Source of the DNA: JBNKDD01 sp050288085
GTDB taxonomy: Bacteria; Chloroflexota; Anaerolineae; Aggregatilineales; UBA3940
Length of the DNA: 43,708 nucleotides
NCBI GenBank assembly: GCA_050288085.1
Contig: JBNKDD010000013.1
Coordinates: 1-43,708 of the forward strand
Direction of reading: 5' to 3'
Positions within the stretch are counted from its first letter, which is position 1. Each line of letters opens with the position of its first letter. Below are positions 1 through 8,568 of this stretch, piece by piece. The translations under genes were made by a program, and so were the position numbers. Under the pieces are notes generated by a model that searched no databases, was not told the origin of the DNA, and saw only the letters and a program-made list of their open reading frames with translations.

Positions 1-543
1 CGGTCGATACCGGGCGGATTTGTCGAATGGTATGCGGGCTCCGATCACGAATCGTCTTATGCTGAAACCATCGCCCCGCCCGATCATTGGAACCTGGTTG
101 ACCTGGTAGCCGTCATTAGTAAAGAACACAAGGAAACCGGATCAACCGGGGGGAATCAACTGGCAGGAACTTCACCCCTTCAGGTTGGGCGGGTGGCTGA
201 CGCGCCCCGACGGATTGACATCTGCCGCCAGGCTATCCTTGCACGGGATTTCGACGCCCTGGCTGAGGTCGTAGAACATGATACGCTGATGATGCATGCC
301 GTCATGATGACCTCTCAACCGGCACTGATATACTGGCTGCCGGGTACTTTGGAACTGATTGAGGCGGCGAGGAACTGGCGGTCGGAAGGGCTGCCGGTCT
401 GTTTTACGATTGATGCCGGGCCGAATGTTCATATGATCACATTGGCGGAATACAAAGACCAGATTCAGGCAAAACTGGCCGCTGTAGATTTCGTCCAGGA
501 GATACTTATCGCGGGGGTTGGTGGCCCGACAAAACTGTTATAG
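1..543 (+). CDS. mvaD: Diphosphomevalonate (or phosphomevalonate) decarboxylase, C-terminal part
   Basis: The reading frame is open from base 1 to a TAG at 541-543, so the 5' part lies outside the window; 180 codons are visible. The GHMP-kinase-like decarboxylase family is recognised from RSIPGGFVEW at the very start, HWNLVDLVAVIS with a following lysine-rich stretch, and TIDAGPNVH near the C-terminus. Known family members carry out ATP-dependent decarboxylation of mevalonate diphosphate to isopentenyl diphosphate in the cytosol. In the chloroflexote Roseiflexus a homologue acts on mevalonate monophosphate instead, so the substrate here is open. The next gene starts 87 bases downstream. Family assignment is firm; exact substrate is not. 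Confidence 0.88.
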   Translation, partial: RSIPGGFVEWYAGSDHESSYAETIAPPDHWNLVDLVAVISKEHKETGSTGGNQLAGTSPLQVGRVADAPRRIDICRQAILARDFDALAEVVEHDTLMMHAVMMTSQPALIYWLPGTLELIEAARNWRSEGLPVCFTIDAGPNVHMITLAEYKDQIQAKLAAVDFVQEILIAGVGGPTKLL

Positions 544-581
544 CCTTATGTCCCAGGGTGGGCGGTGACATTTTTGCCCGG

Positions 582-587
582 TATAAT
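582..587 (+). promoter_or_regulatory. Possible -10 element upstream of rseP
   Basis: A perfect TATAAT lies 44 bases before the ATG of the site-2 protease gene, in the 87-base gap after the decarboxylase. No good -35 element is present at 16-18 bases, so this is only a weak promoter candidate. Confidence 0.3.
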
Positions 588-630
588 CACCCTAGGTATA
601 GGTGGAATATAGATTAGATCAGGTTAATTT

Positions 631-1704
631 ATGTTTAATGGAACTGGATTTGCAATATTAGGCTTTTTCCTGGTGATCGGCCCGTTGATCTTCTTTCACG
701 AGTTGGGTCACTTTTTAGCGGCCCGGTGGAGTGGGATCACGGTCGAAGAGTTCGGCATAGGTTATCCGCCCCGGATCGTGACACTGTTTGAGCAAGGCGG
801 AACCAAGTTCACGTTGAACTGGATTCCGTTGGGTGGCTTTATGAAACCGGCGGGTGAGGATGATCCATTGGTCCCTGGCGGATTTGGCGCTGCGCCCAAG
901 CTCGCCCGTTTATTTGTGTTGGTGGCCGGTCCTGGTGCTAATGTTATACTTGCCTTCTTTCTGTTGGTTGCCATGTTCATGATCGGTGCACCTGAGCCAC
1001 TGCCAGGAGCATTAATCAATGTGGTTGAAGATGATAGTCCCGCACAGGCAGCAGGCTTGTTACCCGACGATGTGGTTACCTATGCGGACGATACATTTAT
1101 TGATCAAAGTACCACGCTGACCAGCTACATCTTCAGCCATACTGGGGAGCCCATTACGCTTACCATTGATCGCGGTGGTGAAACACTCGAAACCACTTTG
1201 ACCCCGCGTTCAGAATGGCCTGAAGGCCAGGGGCCAACCGGGATCACTATCAGCACAACCGGCGTGATTGTAGTAAAACATGGATTGTTTGAAGCGGTTG
1301 ATCTTGCGGTAAAGGAAATGATGGCGGTCCTGAGGGCATTTATTGATATCCCTGCGGCAGTTATTCAACAGCAGGTGCCAGCACGCTATCTGCGCCCGGT
1401 TAGCCCGATTGGGATCAGCCAGCTCGGTGGGCAAGCAATCGAAAGCTCTATCGATCAAAGTGCGCTGTGGCCGGTTGTTCAGCTTACGGCATTTATCAGC
1501 ATTGCACTGGGAATCACCAATCTGCTGCCACTCCCGGCGTTAGACGGTGGGCGCATTCTGTTTATCCTGGTCGAATACGTCCGGGGTAGGCGGGTCGACC
1601 CGCAGCGTGAGGCGATTGTTCACCTGATAGGATTTGCGGTTTTGCTAACCGCCATGATTGTTTTTGTATATTTGGATATTGTCGATCCCTTAATAACCCC
1701 ATGA
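631..1704 (+). CDS. rseP: RseP-like site-2 membrane metalloprotease (M50)
   Basis: The 357-residue protein has an N-terminal membrane segment carrying FFHELGH (zinc ligands His23 and His27, catalytic Glu24). A PDZ-like region follows at about residues 115-205. The C-terminal NLLPLPALDGGR motif supplies the third zinc ligand (Asp), and a last hydrophobic helix ends the protein. This is the standard layout of M50B proteases, which cut transmembrane substrates, classically anti-sigma factors or signal-peptide remnants. It is the first gene of a same-strand run and overlaps the next gene by 4 bases (ATGA), implying translational coupling. Which substrate it cuts is not visible here; no anti-sigma factor gene is nearby. 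Confidence 0.93.
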   Translation: MFNGTGFAILGFFLVIGPLIFFHELGHFLAARWSGITVEEFGIGYPPRIVTLFEQGGTKFTLNWIPLGGFMKPAGEDDPLVPGGFGAAPKLARLFVLVAGPGANVILAFFLLVAMFMIGAPEPLPGALINVVEDDSPAQAAGLLPDDVVTYADDTFIDQSTTLTSYIFSHTGEPITLTIDRGGETLETTLTPRSEWPEGQGPTGITISTTGVIVVKHGLFEAVDLAVKEMMAVLRAFIDIPAAVIQQQVPARYLRPVSPIGISQLGGQAIESSIDQSALWPVVQLTAFISIALGITNLLPLPALDGGRILFILVEYVRGRRVDPQREAIVHLIGFAVLLTAMIVFVYLDIVDPLITP

Positions 1705-2666
1705 TGCAAGACGAGACTTTTGACAAAATAATCAAAAATCTACAGGACAAGGACGCACCAATTCGGGCGGCGGTGATGTATCGTCTTTCGGAGCCACTAG
1801 CCGAAGAGATGTCAGCCCTGAAAGCGGCATGGAATACCATCCCGGTTGAGCGGCGGCGGCTCTTGCTGGCACGGATGTATGAAACCAGCGAAATCAGCTT
1901 TGAGATGGATTACGCTGATGTCGCCAAATTTGCCCTGGAAGATGAAGACGCAGAGGTGCGGAAGTTCGCGATCAAGACCTTGTGGACGGAAGAAAAGACC
2001 GCTGTGATGCATCGCCTGATAGGACTGCTCCATAATGATCCGGTGGCTGAGGTTCGAGCAGCGGCGGCAAGCGGTCTGGGGCGTTATGTCTGGCTAGGGG
2101 AGATCGAGGACATCAGCGAGGCTGACCTGAATACCGTCGTAGAAGCCTTACTCAAGTCACACCGGTCAGATAAGGAGCCGCTGGAGGTTCGGCGTCGTGC
2201 CCTGGAAGGAATTGGCTTCTCTGGCCACGCGGATGTGCCAGCCCTGATCGACGCGGCATCAAAGCATGATGAACATAAAATGCGCATCAGCGCTATGCTT
2301 GCGATGGGGCGCAGTTGCGATAAGCGATGGAAAGACCAGATTTTGCGCGGGCTTGATAATGACAATTCGGAATTCCGATTTGAATCGGTCCGCGCCGCCG
2401 GGGAAATGAGTTTGAAAGAGGCCGTTCCTCGTTTGATTGAACTCACCCAGGAGATGGACGAGGAGATCAAGGCAATGGCAATCTGGTCACTGGGTGAAAT
2501 CGGTGGGCAGGCGGCTACCAGTGCCTTGTATGCGCTTGAGGACATCGAGGATGATGAAGATTTACTCGAAATGATTGAGGATGCTCTCAGCATGGCTCAG
2601 CTCGCATCCCTGATCGATCCCGATGAAGATGACCCGGATATCGACTTAGACCTGCTGGATATCTAA
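1701..2666 (+). CDS. HEAT-repeat protein
   Basis: A 321-residue soluble, acidic protein made of helical repeats. Repeated units contain DEDAEVRKFAIKTL, DPVAEVRAAAASGLG, EVRRRALEGIGF, NSEFRFESVRAAGEM and MDEEIKAMAIWSLGEIGG, which match the HEAT/PBS-lyase type; about six repeats can be seen between residues 70 and 290. The tail is very acidic (DPDEDDPDIDLDLLDI). No signal peptide or catalytic motif is present, so it is probably a protein-protein scaffold. Its start overlaps the rseP stop codon, placing it in the same operon. The specific partner is unknown. Confidence 0.8.
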   Translation: MMQDETFDKIIKNLQDKDAPIRAAVMYRLSEPLAEEMSALKAAWNTIPVERRRLLLARMYETSEISFEMDYADVAKFALEDEDAEVRKFAIKTLWTEEKTAVMHRLIGLLHNDPVAEVRAAAASGLGRYVWLGEIEDISEADLNTVVEALLKSHRSDKEPLEVRRRALEGIGFSGHADVPALIDAASKHDEHKMRISAMLAMGRSCDKRWKDQILRGLDNDNSEFRFESVRAAGEMSLKEAVPRLIELTQEMDEEIKAMAIWSLGEIGGQAATSALYALEDIEDDEDLLEMIEDALSMAQLASLIDPDEDDPDIDLDLLDI

Positions 2667-2722
2667 TCTTGTTTAGGCTGGGAAGTCGATCTTACCGGGA
2701 GCCAGGCAGTCACGGTTGTTAT

Positions 2723-4021
2723 ATGGCAAAACGTACGCTTGTTATCTTATTTATAATCTGCTTGATGGCCTTGATTCCACAGACTGCCCTGGCCTATCAA
2801 TCAGAGCTGCTTGACATTAAGCAAGATGTCATGATCAAGTATGGTGAGAGTCTTATTTTCGACGTGAGCGCTACGGCTGCGTCACCGCTCACCGGCGCGC
2901 GCCTTGCCATTCAGTTTAATAACCGCGATATCTACACACAATCAGTGCCAGTCTCTGCCCAAGGTATCACCATTACACTTCAAAAAGTAGTGCCAATCGG
3001 GGATATTCAGGCTCCTCCATTTGGGGAATTAACCTATCACTGGGATTTCCAGGATACCCAGGGAACTGAATATCGCTCACCCGAACAAACTCTGTATTAT
3101 GAAGATACCAGCGTTCCCTGGACATGGTCGGTTGCCCGGCAAGATAATATCCTGGTGTATACTGATGGGACAGATGAGATGGTCAGCCAGGCTGCATTGA
3201 GCATTGCAGCGTCGGCACTGTCCAACATCGACCGGAAATTAGGCGTTACGACTACCGACGATCTACATATATACGTCTATCCGGAATTGGCCCAGTTGGC
3301 TAATGCCTTGCGTATACACCAGTTGCAGGTTCAAGATTGGGTAGCCGCCTTTGCTATACCCGACCAGCACACGGCGTTGGTTGCTGCCTCGCCTGGGCCA
3401 GAACTGATGGTCACGCTCCAGCGGGATGTCCCTCATGAGATTACCCATCTGGTTGTCTATGAGGCTGCCGGGGCTAACGTGCCGGGCTGGTTCAACGAGG
3501 GATTGGCCCTTAATAGTTCCTCAGAACCCGATCCAACCCTTCACGAGGTACTGGACGATGCAATTGGGGATGGCGTTGTTCTGTCTATGGAAAGATTATG
3601 CAGCCGCGATTTCAGCGGTTTTTCCCCATATGATGCGGCACTGGCTTATGCGCAAAGCGAGAGCATCGTGCGCTATATTGACGATCGCTACGGCCAGTCG
3701 CAGATCGGGGCTATTATGGATGGCTATGCTGATGGATTGTCGTGCTCTGGCGCTGTAGATTTAGCGCTCGGTATCTCGCTCGATCAGCTAGAAGAGCAGT
3801 GGCACAATGATCTCATCCGTGAAGCATCACGTTCGTCTCAGAAAGAGATGAATCTACTTCCCTGGATACTCGTATGGATTGCCAGTCTGGGGTTGGTATT
3901 TCTCTTCTTATCTCCACAGCCATCACAACCGGACACCGATCTGGCAGATGGGCCGCGCACACAGCAGCGACTGCCACCGGTGATGGACGACGAATCATCC
4001 AACCAGGAGTCAGTGAACTAG
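2723..4021 (+). CDS. Secreted, membrane-anchored gluzincin peptidase (peptidase MA-like)
   Basis: Starting from the ATG at 2723, the protein has a clear signal peptide (MAKRTLVILFIICLMAL, ending near ALAYQ). A TTG start at 2669 would add 18 polar residues before the signal and looks wrong. The mature part has a beta-rich N-terminal domain and then a zinc peptidase domain with HEITH (His238, Glu239, His242) and the downstream glutamate in GWFNEGLA (Glu259), the gluzincin arrangement. A single membrane helix at about residues 375-395 anchors it, followed by a short polar tail. The catalytic residues look intact. It is followed one base later by acylphosphatase. The substrate is unknown. Confidence 0.8.
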   Translation: MAKRTLVILFIICLMALIPQTALAYQSELLDIKQDVMIKYGESLIFDVSATAASPLTGARLAIQFNNRDIYTQSVPVSAQGITITLQKVVPIGDIQAPPFGELTYHWDFQDTQGTEYRSPEQTLYYEDTSVPWTWSVARQDNILVYTDGTDEMVSQAALSIAASALSNIDRKLGVTTTDDLHIYVYPELAQLANALRIHQLQVQDWVAAFAIPDQHTALVAASPGPELMVTLQRDVPHEITHLVVYEAAGANVPGWFNEGLALNSSSEPDPTLHEVLDDAIGDGVVLSMERLCSRDFSGFSPYDAALAYAQSESIVRYIDDRYGQSQIGAIMDGYADGLSCSGAVDLALGISLDQLEEQWHNDLIREASRSSQKEMNLLPWILVWIASLGLVFLFLSPQPSQPDTDLADGPRTQQRLPPVMDDESSNQESVN

Positions 4022-4022
4022 C

Positions 4023-4334
4023 ATGACAGAGAACTCGGTGGAGAATGACATCCTCCGATTACACGCCATCGTTCATGGAAGGGTTCAGGGGGTGAGCTTC
4101 CGTGCTTTTACCCTGGATAAAGCTCGTCTGCGCAGTCTCACCGGCTGGGTGCGCAACCAATCAGAAGGAACGGTAGAAGTAATCGCCGAAGGTGGAAAAA
4201 TTGCTCTTGATGAGTTTCTTGAAGATCTGCATGTTGGTCCCCCAGGTGCTAGAGTCACCGAAGTTGATGTGACCTGGGGAGACGCCACCGGCGAATTCAC
4301 CGATTTTCAGATTCGATATTTCTTCTTTAGTTAG
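4023..4334 (+). CDS. acyP: Acylphosphatase
   Basis: The 103-residue protein shows the acylphosphatase signature GRVQGVSFRAFT, where the arginine binds phosphate, and GWVRNQSEGTVEV, where the asparagine orients the nucleophilic water. Length is typical for the family plus a short N-terminal extension. These small cytosolic enzymes hydrolyse acyl phosphates such as carbamoyl phosphate or 1,3-bisphosphoglycerate. The gene begins one base after the peptidase stop codon and is followed 12 bases later by the next gene, so it sits inside the 631-5597 operon. Confidence 0.92.
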   Translation: MTENSVENDILRLHAIVHGRVQGVSFRAFTLDKARLRSLTGWVRNQSEGTVEVIAEGGKIALDEFLEDLHVGPPGARVTEVDVTWGDATGEFTDFQIRYFFFS

Positions 4335-4346
4335 CTTGATCCATTT

Positions 4347-5597
4347 ATGAGCCAATCACCTGAACGCCGCGCCTGGCGAATTTTGCTTTCTGGTTTTGCC
4401 GTATTCTTGCTTATGTGTGGCGGCGTGTTTTACGTTGCCCAATGGTTTGTCTTCCAATCCCAGATTGACATGGTCATCCAGCTCACGTCAGCTCGGGGTA
4501 CGGCCAGCCTGATCCTCCCCAACACGGGTGAGCCGATTGCCGTAACCGACCGCCGCGATGATCTGGAGCCTGGGGTAATTGTCCTGACCGATACAAACTC
4601 TCAAGCCAACCTGACTTTTGTTGACCCGCGCAGCCAGGATATCATTGCTTCACTGACCTTATTTCCAGATAGCAGGATATCTATCGAAGAGGCTCGATCT
4701 CCACGCTTTGGCCCAAACAAATCGCCTTATCATATTATAATCCACAGCGCAAAAGGCCATGTCGAATTACTGATGCTGCAAACTGAACGAAAGGCCGAGA
4801 TAGAGGTCACCTCCCCACAAGCCCTGGCAGGAATCAATCAAGAAGGCTTATACATATTCAAAACGGTCGAGCAGAGCACAACCATCACAACCCGAACGGG
4901 CAGAGCAACCGTCACGCACCTGGGAAGCGGAGAGCAAAAGTCACTTAGAGGGCCAGCACAAATTATTGCCAGCCTGGAAGACGACGAATTGATCAAATCG
5001 AAGCCGGAGATTTCCTTGATGGAAAACCCGCACTTCCAGGAATCCTATGAGATAGGCTGGAGCTTTTACAACGACCGTGAGCCGCCTGGAACAGCCTCCA
5101 ACGCAATTACCGCTGGTCGTCCTGTAGTTGTCATTGACCGCTCACAGGGAAACTGGCCTGATACCAGCCTTGGGCATGGGGAAACCGGGCTGGTGCAATT
5201 CCTGAATACAGATGTCAGCCAGTATTCTTACCTTGAACTACGGGCCACATTTTATGTGGATGAGCAGTCGCTCTCTACCTGTGGGGTGGCGGGCAGCGAA
5301 TGTCCGATGATGGTTCGGATGGTCTACCTGGACGAGGAAGAAACCGAGCGTGTGTTTATCCAGGGATTCTATGCTGCCCATCAACCGGAATTAGAATTGC
5401 CCCTGCAATGTCCTACTTGCCGTTCTCCGCACCAGCGAATCAACGGGCATAGCTGGTTTACCTTCGAATCGGGCAACCTGATGACTTTGCTGCCGGACGA
5501 TCAGCGACCGGTTGAACTGCTTCAGATCAGCTTCTACGCCTCAGGCCACGCCTATAAAATCTACGTTTCAGAGATTGACCTTCTGGCAGCAGAATAA
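4347..5597 (+). CDS. FecR-like single-pass membrane protein
   Basis: A 416-residue protein with a cytoplasmic N-terminus rich in arginine, one transmembrane helix at about residues 12-34, and a long extracytoplasmic part. Residues 45-210 are beta-rich with TDTNSQANLTF, SRISIEEAR and TSPQALAGINQEGLYIF, resembling a FecR-type domain. The region from about residue 230 resembles a carbohydrate-binding jelly-roll with a cysteine pair (LQCPTCRSP). It ends the operon; a terminator follows within six bases. No sigma factor gene is adjacent, so a FecR-like regulatory role is not supported by context. Confidence 0.6.
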   Translation: MSQSPERRAWRILLSGFAVFLLMCGGVFYVAQWFVFQSQIDMVIQLTSARGTASLILPNTGEPIAVTDRRDDLEPGVIVLTDTNSQANLTFVDPRSQDIIASLTLFPDSRISIEEARSPRFGPNKSPYHIIIHSAKGHVELLMLQTERKAEIEVTSPQALAGINQEGLYIFKTVEQSTTITTRTGRATVTHLGSGEQKSLRGPAQIIASLEDDELIKSKPEISLMENPHFQESYEIGWSFYNDREPPGTASNAITAGRPVVVIDRSQGNWPDTSLGHGETGLVQFLNTDVSQYSYLELRATFYVDEQSLSTCGVAGSECPMMVRMVYLDEEETERVFIQGFYAAHQPELELPLQCPTCRSPHQRINGHSWFTFESGNLMTLLPDDQRPVELLQISFYASGHAYKIYVSEIDLLAAE

Positions 5598-5602
5598 AAC
5601 AT

Positions 5603-5640
5603 AAAACCACCCTCTAGAGGGTGGTTTTATGTTTTTTTTT
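5603..5640. terminator. Strong bidirectional rho-independent terminator
   Basis: A perfect 26-base palindrome (5603-5628) with arms AAAACCACCCTCT and its complement is followed by a run of nine T on the plus strand. In the minus direction it is also followed by a T-rich stretch. It separates the plus-strand operon ending at 5597 from the minus-strand operon ending at 5661. Confidence 0.93.
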
Positions 5641-5660
5641 CTGAGTGCTTGTATTTCTGC

Positions 5661-6881
5661 TTATGATAAAGATTGCAGAATGACCCGGAGCGTTTCAGGC
5701 GATGACGCATTGACTGGGTGAACCTTTACACCTGGATACCAGAGTCCAAACCAGGCTTCGATAGGATCGGGCCAGGCGGAAGGATTAATGATGATCACCG
5801 TCCGGTCATCCAGATCACCGATGCCCGCATCGTCAGCGCTGAACCCAACCGTCCAACGGTATTGAGTTAAGACCCCGCTATCCACGACAGCCTGCAACCA
5901 ATCTTTCCCGGCATCTGCTGGCAGCAGGATATAGGTACGTGAATATTGTGAACGTGGGCGGCCTCTCGTTGATGGACTGGTCGGAGTTGATGGGGAGGGA
6001 GTAGTCGCTGTACTGGAGATACTGATCTTTGAACTCTTCGCCTCTATCCCATCCGCGCTGAAAGTTGCCGTATAAGGGCCTTCAACTTGAGGGGTGAAAG
6101 ACCAGCTCCACATATAGCCCTGCCCGACTCCTGATTGGATACCCTGAGGAGTCACCTCGACTCCCCCGGTAGGGCCGCTCACATTCAGGTGAACATTCGT
6201 GACGGGATAGGCGTAGGTCACCTTTACCTGGACAGGCTGGTTGACCTGCCGGGTCTGACTCTCCAATGATAGGAGCAAACCCTGGGTAATAGGCTCTCCG
6301 GCTGCTGATACTTCCTGAAGAGAGATATCGTCCCAGAAGATATCGTTGTGTTTCTTAGGCGATTGCACACTGCTCATAACAAAGACTGAGACAACCGCAC
6401 CGGCAGCCAATGCTTCAACCACAAAGCCGTCATCATAGCTGTCGTAGACTGCTTTCTCTACAGACCACACAACGGATGCTGAGAAGGGATTCAAGCTCCC
6501 GGTCGGATCAATGCCGATTTTCAATCGCACATCACCTGGATCGGTGCTGGTGGTCGAATCCTGGTCGGTGCTCCAGGCATGTCCGTAAGCAGACAGCCTG
6601 AGCCGCTGACCGGGTGTCACGTTAACCTTCTGCATCATCCCGGCGGTGTGGGTTGCCCAGCTTGTGTAGTACATCTGGGCAGCCTGACCGCTCCGTACCC
6701 GCGCAGGCGCAGTTGCTACTGCCACCGGGCGATAAATGGGTCGCCGGTTTTTCCACTGTGCATCACTGCTTTGTTGCGCTACCCAAAATGGCAGCCATCC
6801 CTCAGATAAATTAATCTGCTCAACGCCATTCCAGATACGGAAATTGCCTTCAAAGCCAGGGTTATTTAACAATTCTGGCAT
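5661..6881 (-). CDS. Carbohydrate-binding-like protein with a C-terminal module shared with the upstream gene
   Basis: The 406-residue protein starts LLNNPGFEGNFRIWNGV, typical of beta-sandwich carbohydrate-binding domains; residues 1-190 form this domain, ending IFWDDISLQEV. Residues 200-290 look like an Ig-like fold. A Ser/Thr/Pro linker (290-310) leads to a final domain at 316-406. That last domain resembles residues 4-95 of the M23 protein encoded just upstream: both show ILLP, a Trp about eight residues on, a VI(I/T)(I/V) strand, P-x-x-I-x-x-W, P-x-V and A-x-x-P-x-x-L-x-x-(I/V)L. No signal peptide or membrane helix is seen. A GAGAGG ribosome site precedes the ATG. It is the last gene of the 10620-5661 operon; its exact function is unknown. 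Confidence 0.65.
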   Translation of the reverse strand: MPELLNNPGFEGNFRIWNGVEQINLSEGWLPFWVAQQSSDAQWKNRRPIYRPVAVATAPARVRSGQAAQMYYTSWATHTAGMMQKVNVTPGQRLRLSAYGHAWSTDQDSTTSTDPGDVRLKIGIDPTGSLNPFSASVVWSVEKAVYDSYDDGFVVEALAAGAVVSVFVMSSVQSPKKHNDIFWDDISLQEVSAAGEPITQGLLLSLESQTRQVNQPVQVKVTYAYPVTNVHLNVSGPTGGVEVTPQGIQSGVGQGYMWSWSFTPQVEGPYTATFSADGIEAKSSKISISSTATTPSPSTPTSPSTRGRPRSQYSRTYILLPADAGKDWLQAVVDSGVLTQYRWTVGFSADDAGIGDLDDRTVIIINPSAWPDPIEAWFGLWYPGVKVHPVNASSPETLRVILQSLS

Positions 6882-6907
6882 GGTTTACAATCCTCTCCGG
6901 TGTTTAC

Positions 6908-8554
6908 TTAGAAATCCCGTTCACCAACAATACCTGCAATCGGAGTCAAGTTACCAAGCTCATCCCGCCACACTTCATTCTGGAAGCTGGTTGGTGCAGA
7001 CGAGACAAACGCAAAAGCCGCCCCGACCCCGGCCTGATCACGTAGGTGGCGATAGTATTTAACGTACTGTTGGCCTTTGGTGCTCGTCGCAACATGGGGG
7101 GCCGGGTTGCTGAATTCGGTGATGAGCACCAGCTTATCAGGCCATTGTTCACGGAAGAATTGATAGCCCAATCCCCCATCAGGTGACATCATTTCGCTCT
7201 CATTTGTCCAATAACAATGGCATCCGATCCAATCGGCCTGTCCGATGATGTTCCCGGCATTTGCGAGGAAGGCCTGGCTGTCGAAGCGCATGCCTGTCAT
7301 ATTGACCCCTGGCGATACGCCCGGCCAGCCGAACTTCGCTTCAGGGAACTTGGCCCGCAAAATTCCCACTACCTCCATGAACCACTCGCCGAACTCCCTG
7401 CCATTGCTCCAACTCAGGCCATAACCTTCAGGAGTCAGATTGGGTTCATTGTGCACCTCGAAGTAACGAACACCCTTTTGATAAAAGCGCCGCAAATCAT
7501 ATTCCACCGACCCCGCGAATTCCGAGGCGCGCATCATACGATTGCGGAAATCGGTGTATAACCGCACCATAATGAAAATTTCCGGGTTGATGCTGCGGGC
7601 GGTATCAACGTCACGGGTAGAGGCCGAACTGATCAGTTTTAGAGCCTCAATGCCTGCGGTGCTGGCTCCGTTCCAATCAGCGTTGTGCATGGGGCCATCT
7701 GCCCGTCCATGCAGCCCGACCAGACAGTGGCCGTAGGGCCAGATTTCAGTCGATATGCCGGGGGATTCGCGATGTTCGGGATAGATAAGATACGGGGTTG
7801 GGTCAATGATATCGCTGGGATAATCTGTCAATCCCGCCGCCGTTGCTCCATCTTTCTTGAGAGTCAGATGTAGATGACTGCCGGTTGAATTGCCGGTGCT
7901 GTCGGCCAGGCCGATCACCTCGCCGGTCTTCACCGTTTGCCCAAGCCGTACCAGAGCCTGATTCAGATGGGCATAAACTGTCCGGTAGCCACCTTCATGG
8001 AGAATTCGAACGTGGATACCATAAGCATTGCCGTCACTCCCATCACTTACCCGGTAGACTTCACCATCGGCGCAGGCAAAAACCTTACTGTTCATCGGCG
8101 CACGGAAATCAATTCCCTCATGGCCGGGCAGCCCCCAACGGCGATAGATAGCCGGATTTTCACCAAATTCCTGCGTCTTTTGGGTTGATTCAACCGGCCA
8201 CAAAAGCCAGAAGTTGGTGTCGGGTGTGGCTGGTTCGTCTTCCGGCCCGAAGCGCTGATCGCGATTGAGGCGGTCGATTAGAACTTCTTGAAGCTGATCG
8301 GGATTATCAGCCGTTATCACGTCAAGGGTCACATTTGGGGCATGTCTTTGGAGCCAGTCTACAATGTCCCCATACCCTGGATAACCGCCTGAAACCTGTG
8401 CAACCGTGATCACCTGCTGCGGTTGATGGAAGGTGATAGCATTATCGGGTCGGGGGGTGATCGAAGCATGATAGTGTACAGCATAGTTGCGGGCTGCGTT
8501 CACCCATCCCCAGTAATTTTCACGCGGGAGTAGAATGATTTGAAAATCAGCCAT
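6908..8554 (-). CDS. M23 metallopeptidase fused to a clan-A glycoside hydrolase
   Basis: Three parts are visible in this 548-residue protein. Residues 4-95 are an unrecognised alpha/beta module also found at the C-terminus of the next gene product. Residues 125-255 are an M23/LytM domain with intact zinc ligands: GHEGID (His145, Asp149), YAHL (His196) and GSHLHL (His227, His229). Residues 270-548 resemble a TIM-barrel glycosidase of clan GH-A, with EVHNEP (Glu370, acid/base) and LITEFSNP (Glu480, nucleophile). M23 enzymes cut peptide cross-links of peptidoglycan; the glycosidase substrate is not known. No signal peptide is visible, which is odd for a wall-acting enzyme. It lies 14 bases after the kinase gene and 26 before the 406-residue gene. 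Confidence 0.8.
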   Translation of the reverse strand: MADFQIILLPRENYWGWVNAARNYAVHYHASITPRPDNAITFHQPQQVITVAQVSGGYPGYGDIVDWLQRHAPNVTLDVITADNPDQLQEVLIDRLNRDQRFGPEDEPATPDTNFWLLWPVESTQKTQEFGENPAIYRRWGLPGHEGIDFRAPMNSKVFACADGEVYRVSDGSDGNAYGIHVRILHEGGYRTVYAHLNQALVRLGQTVKTGEVIGLADSTGNSTGSHLHLTLKKDGATAAGLTDYPSDIIDPTPYLIYPEHRESPGISTEIWPYGHCLVGLHGRADGPMHNADWNGASTAGIEALKLISSASTRDVDTARSINPEIFIMVRLYTDFRNRMMRASEFAGSVEYDLRRFYQKGVRYFEVHNEPNLTPEGYGLSWSNGREFGEWFMEVVGILRAKFPEAKFGWPGVSPGVNMTGMRFDSQAFLANAGNIIGQADWIGCHCYWTNESEMMSPDGGLGYQFFREQWPDKLVLITEFSNPAPHVATSTKGQQYVKYYRHLRDQAGVGAAFAFVSSAPTSFQNEVWRDELGNLTPIAGIVGERDF

Positions 8555-8568
8555 CTTTTATCCTTGTA

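Noticed and set aside
2084..2593. 169-codon minus-strand frame inside the HEAT-repeat gene
   Set aside because: Serine-rich mirror of acidic helical repeats; typical shadow with no motif.
5603..5628. Perfect palindrome considered as an attachment or recombination site
   Set aside because: The T-run on one side, the T-rich other side and the position between two converging operons explain it as a bidirectional terminator.
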